Of a stretch of DNA of 64,000 bases, positions 62,182 through 64,000 are shown piece by piece. The stretch spans positions 176,925 to 240,924 of the forward strand of contig CAVOKN010000021.1 of NCBI GenBank assembly GCA_963696505.1. The letters run 5' to 3'. The notes below the pieces were generated by a model, which worked only from the letters and a program-made list of their open reading frames with translations, had not been told where the DNA came from and did not search any database. How positions within the stretch are numbered: the stretch's first letter is position 1; every line of letters starts with the position of its first letter. The translations under genes and the position numbers were made by a program. This stretch comes from CAVOKN01 sp963696505 (GTDB lineage Bacteria > Pseudomonadota > Gammaproteobacteria > Burkholderiales > Rhodocyclaceae).

Positions 62182-64000
62182 ATGAGCAAGAAATACAGTC
62201 TCGGCATCGACCTCGGTACATCCAATTCCTGCCTCTCGCTGTGCGAGGTCGGCGGCCATGCTCACGGCATTGACGTGACCCAGGTGCTGGGCGCCGGCGT
62301 GGTGGGCGAACGAGCGCTGCTGGCCTCCGCCCTTTACATTCCGGCGCCCGGCGAATATGCGGAAGACAGCCTGACGCTGCCCTGGCACGGCCCCGACGAT
62401 GCCGCATCGGTCATCGGCAGCTTCGCCCGCGAGCGCGGCGCGCTGGTGCCCGACCGCTTGGTGAGTTCCGCCAAGTCCTGGCTGTGCAATCCCCACATCG
62501 AGCGCTATGCGCCCATCCTGCCCTGGAAGTCGGACCTGGCCGAAGGCAAGGTCTCGCCCTTCGAGGCCTCGCGCCGTTACCTGGAGCACATGCGGCGGTC
62601 CTTCGAGCATCACCTCGCGGCGCACGATCCGGATGCGCGCGCGGAGGACTGCCAGGTGGTGCTAACGGTGCCCGCCTCCTTCGACGAGGTGGCCCGCACC
62701 CTGACCCACGAGGCCGCCGCCGCGGCGGGCCTGGGCAGCGTCACCCTGCTGGAGGAACCCCAGGCCGCGTTCTACGCCTGGATCGCCCATTCGGAGTCAG
62801 CCGCCAGCGAGCGCCACTGGACCGAGCAGGTAGCGGCCGGCGACCTGATCCTGGTGTGCGACGTCGGCGGCGGCACCGCCGACTTCAGCCTGATCGCCGT
62901 GGCCGAGGCGCCGGAAGGCCTGTCGAAGCAGCTCGAACTGCATCGCATCGCCGTGGGCGAACACATCCTGCTGGGCGGCGACAACATGGACCTGGCGCTC
63001 GCCTACGCGCTTCAGGCGCGGCTGGAGGAGGAAGGCCACGAGATCGATGCGTGGCAGTTCCTCGCCCTGGTCCATGCCGCCCGCATCGCCAAGGAAAAGC
63101 TGCTGAGCGACGAGTCGCTGGCCGAGGCGCCGATCGCCGTGCCGTCCCGCGGATCCAGCCTGTTCGCCAAGACCCTCGCCACGCGCCTGACGCGCGAGGA
63201 CGTGACGGCGATCCTGCTCGAAGGCTATTTCCCCCTAACCGCTGCGGACGACCTGCCGGCGCCGCGCAAGTCGGTGGGCCTGCAGGAATACGGCCTCGAC
63301 TACGCCACCGAGCCGGCGCTGCCCCGCCACCTGGCGCGCTTCCTCAAGCGCAGCCTGGACAACGTGCGCTCCGACGAGGCGCTGCGCCAATCCATAGGCC
63401 ACGGCGCCGACCTCGACGGCGCGAGCATCCTGCGCCCCACCGCCATCTGTTCAATGGCGGCGTGTTCGAGGCGCCAGCATTTCGTCGCCGTGTGCTGGAT
63501 TTGCTTACGTCGTGGCTTGGCGGCACGCCCCTCAAGGAGTTGCAGAGCGCCGGACTGGACATCGCGGTGTCGCGCGGCGCCGCCTACTACGGCGCGGTGC
63601 AGGCCTCGGGCAAGGACATCAAGAATCCGCGCGGCACCTCGCGCTCCTACTACCTGGGCCTGGAGAGCCCGATGCCCGCGGTGCCGGGCTTCGTGCCGCC
63701 GGTGAAGGGCATCTGCATCGTGCCCCAGGGCACGGAGGAAGGCACCGAACTGGAACTGCCGGGTCGCGAGTTCGGCCTGGTGACGGGTGAAGCGGTGGAG
63801 TTCCGCTTCTTTGCCTCGGAGATCCGCGCCGGCGACCGCGTGGGCGACTACGTGCCCAATGCCGCCAAGTCTCTGACGGCTCGCAGCCTGACGCTGACCC
63901 TTCCGCCGCTCGAAGGCGTGGCCGGCCAGGTGGTGCCGGTGAGCCTGCATCCGCAGGTGACCGAGGTCGGCACCCTGGAGTTGTGGATGCAGCACACCAA
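62182..64000 (+). pseudogene. Hsp70-family (DnaK-like) protein, one frameshift, cut by the window end
   Basis: The N-terminal frame has the Hsp70 ATPase signatures SLGIDLGTSNSCLSLCEVGG, LLEEPQAAFYAWIA and LILVCDVGGGTADFSLIAVA. At about 63448 one C is missing (ATCTG for ATCCTG). Restoring it gives RPTAILFNGGVFEAPAFRRR and the remaining reading frame runs to the window edge (LPPLEGVAGQVVPVSLHPQV). Its substrate-binding part is unlike canonical DnaK, so this is one of the divergent Hsp70 proteins that accompany DUF2760. The 3' end is outside the window; the frameshift is likely an assembly error. Confidence 0.85.

Overview
The window comes from the chromosome of a GC-rich betaproteobacterium that oxidises sulfur. 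The rpsP-rimM-trmD-rplS, ilvBHC-psd-pssA-leuA, lptFG-pepA-holC-valS and sigma factor-DUF3619-DUF3106-RDD blocks are typical of Betaproteobacteria. A Qmo complex whose membrane subunit is replaced by HdrCB, next to TusA, a DsrE-family protein, a lipoate-binding protein and a dedicated lipoate assembly set, points to a Thiobacillus-like or related chemolithotroph. The genus is an inference; no rRNA gene is present and no tRNA gene was recognised.

Layout. 1-9.0 kb is accessory DNA: an insertion-sequence remnant (DUF4338 protein plus a frameshifted ISKra4-type transposase), an alpha/beta hydrolase missing its N-terminus, an MFS transporter, and two nearly identical 1.24 kb structured direct repeats (3921-5165 and 7755-8998). 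These bracket mtnA, a LysM protein and a class II aldolase, a possible methylthioadenosine salvage branch. 9.1-13.1 kb, mostly on the minus strand, carries a DUF2784 protein, a rhodanese, a SpoIIAA-like protein, a DMT exporter and a Rieske oxygenase. 13.2-24.4 kb is housekeeping: xseB-ispA-dxs, folE2, a secreted SCP2-like protein, the ribosomal/tRNA-modification operon, pyrF, a PilZ-like protein, yihY, wrbA and DUF2069. 24.4-31.9 kb is the branched-chain amino acid and phospholipid block. 32.1-42.1 kb holds the ECF-type sigma cluster, lptFG, pepA, holC, a repeat protein and valS.

42-57 kb is the sulfur island. An outer-membrane FadL protein and a DsrE-family protein are followed by a minus-strand operon for lipoate-binding protein LbpA and its assembly enzymes: two radical SAM proteins, a fused lipoate ligase and a LipT-like flavoprotein. 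Then come tusA, two small conserved hypotheticals, a phosphodiesterase and the plus-strand qmoA-qmoB-hdrC-hdrB operon, closed by a strong terminator. By family knowledge, TusA and DsrE carry sulfane sulfur, LbpA serves sulfur-oxidising Hdr-like complexes, and QmoAB-HdrCB passes electrons from APS reductase. Neither aprBA nor the shdr core genes are in the window. 57-64 kb holds a HigBA-type toxin-antitoxin pair, a DUF2058 protein, a GspE/PilB-type ATPase, a DUF2760 protein and an Hsp70-family protein cut by the window end.

At least seven single-base indels, each explainable by a short homopolymer, break otherwise well conserved genes (transposase, mtnA, yihY, a radical SAM gene twice, higB, hsp70). 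This pattern suggests assembly error more than gene decay, so these genes may be intact in the organism.
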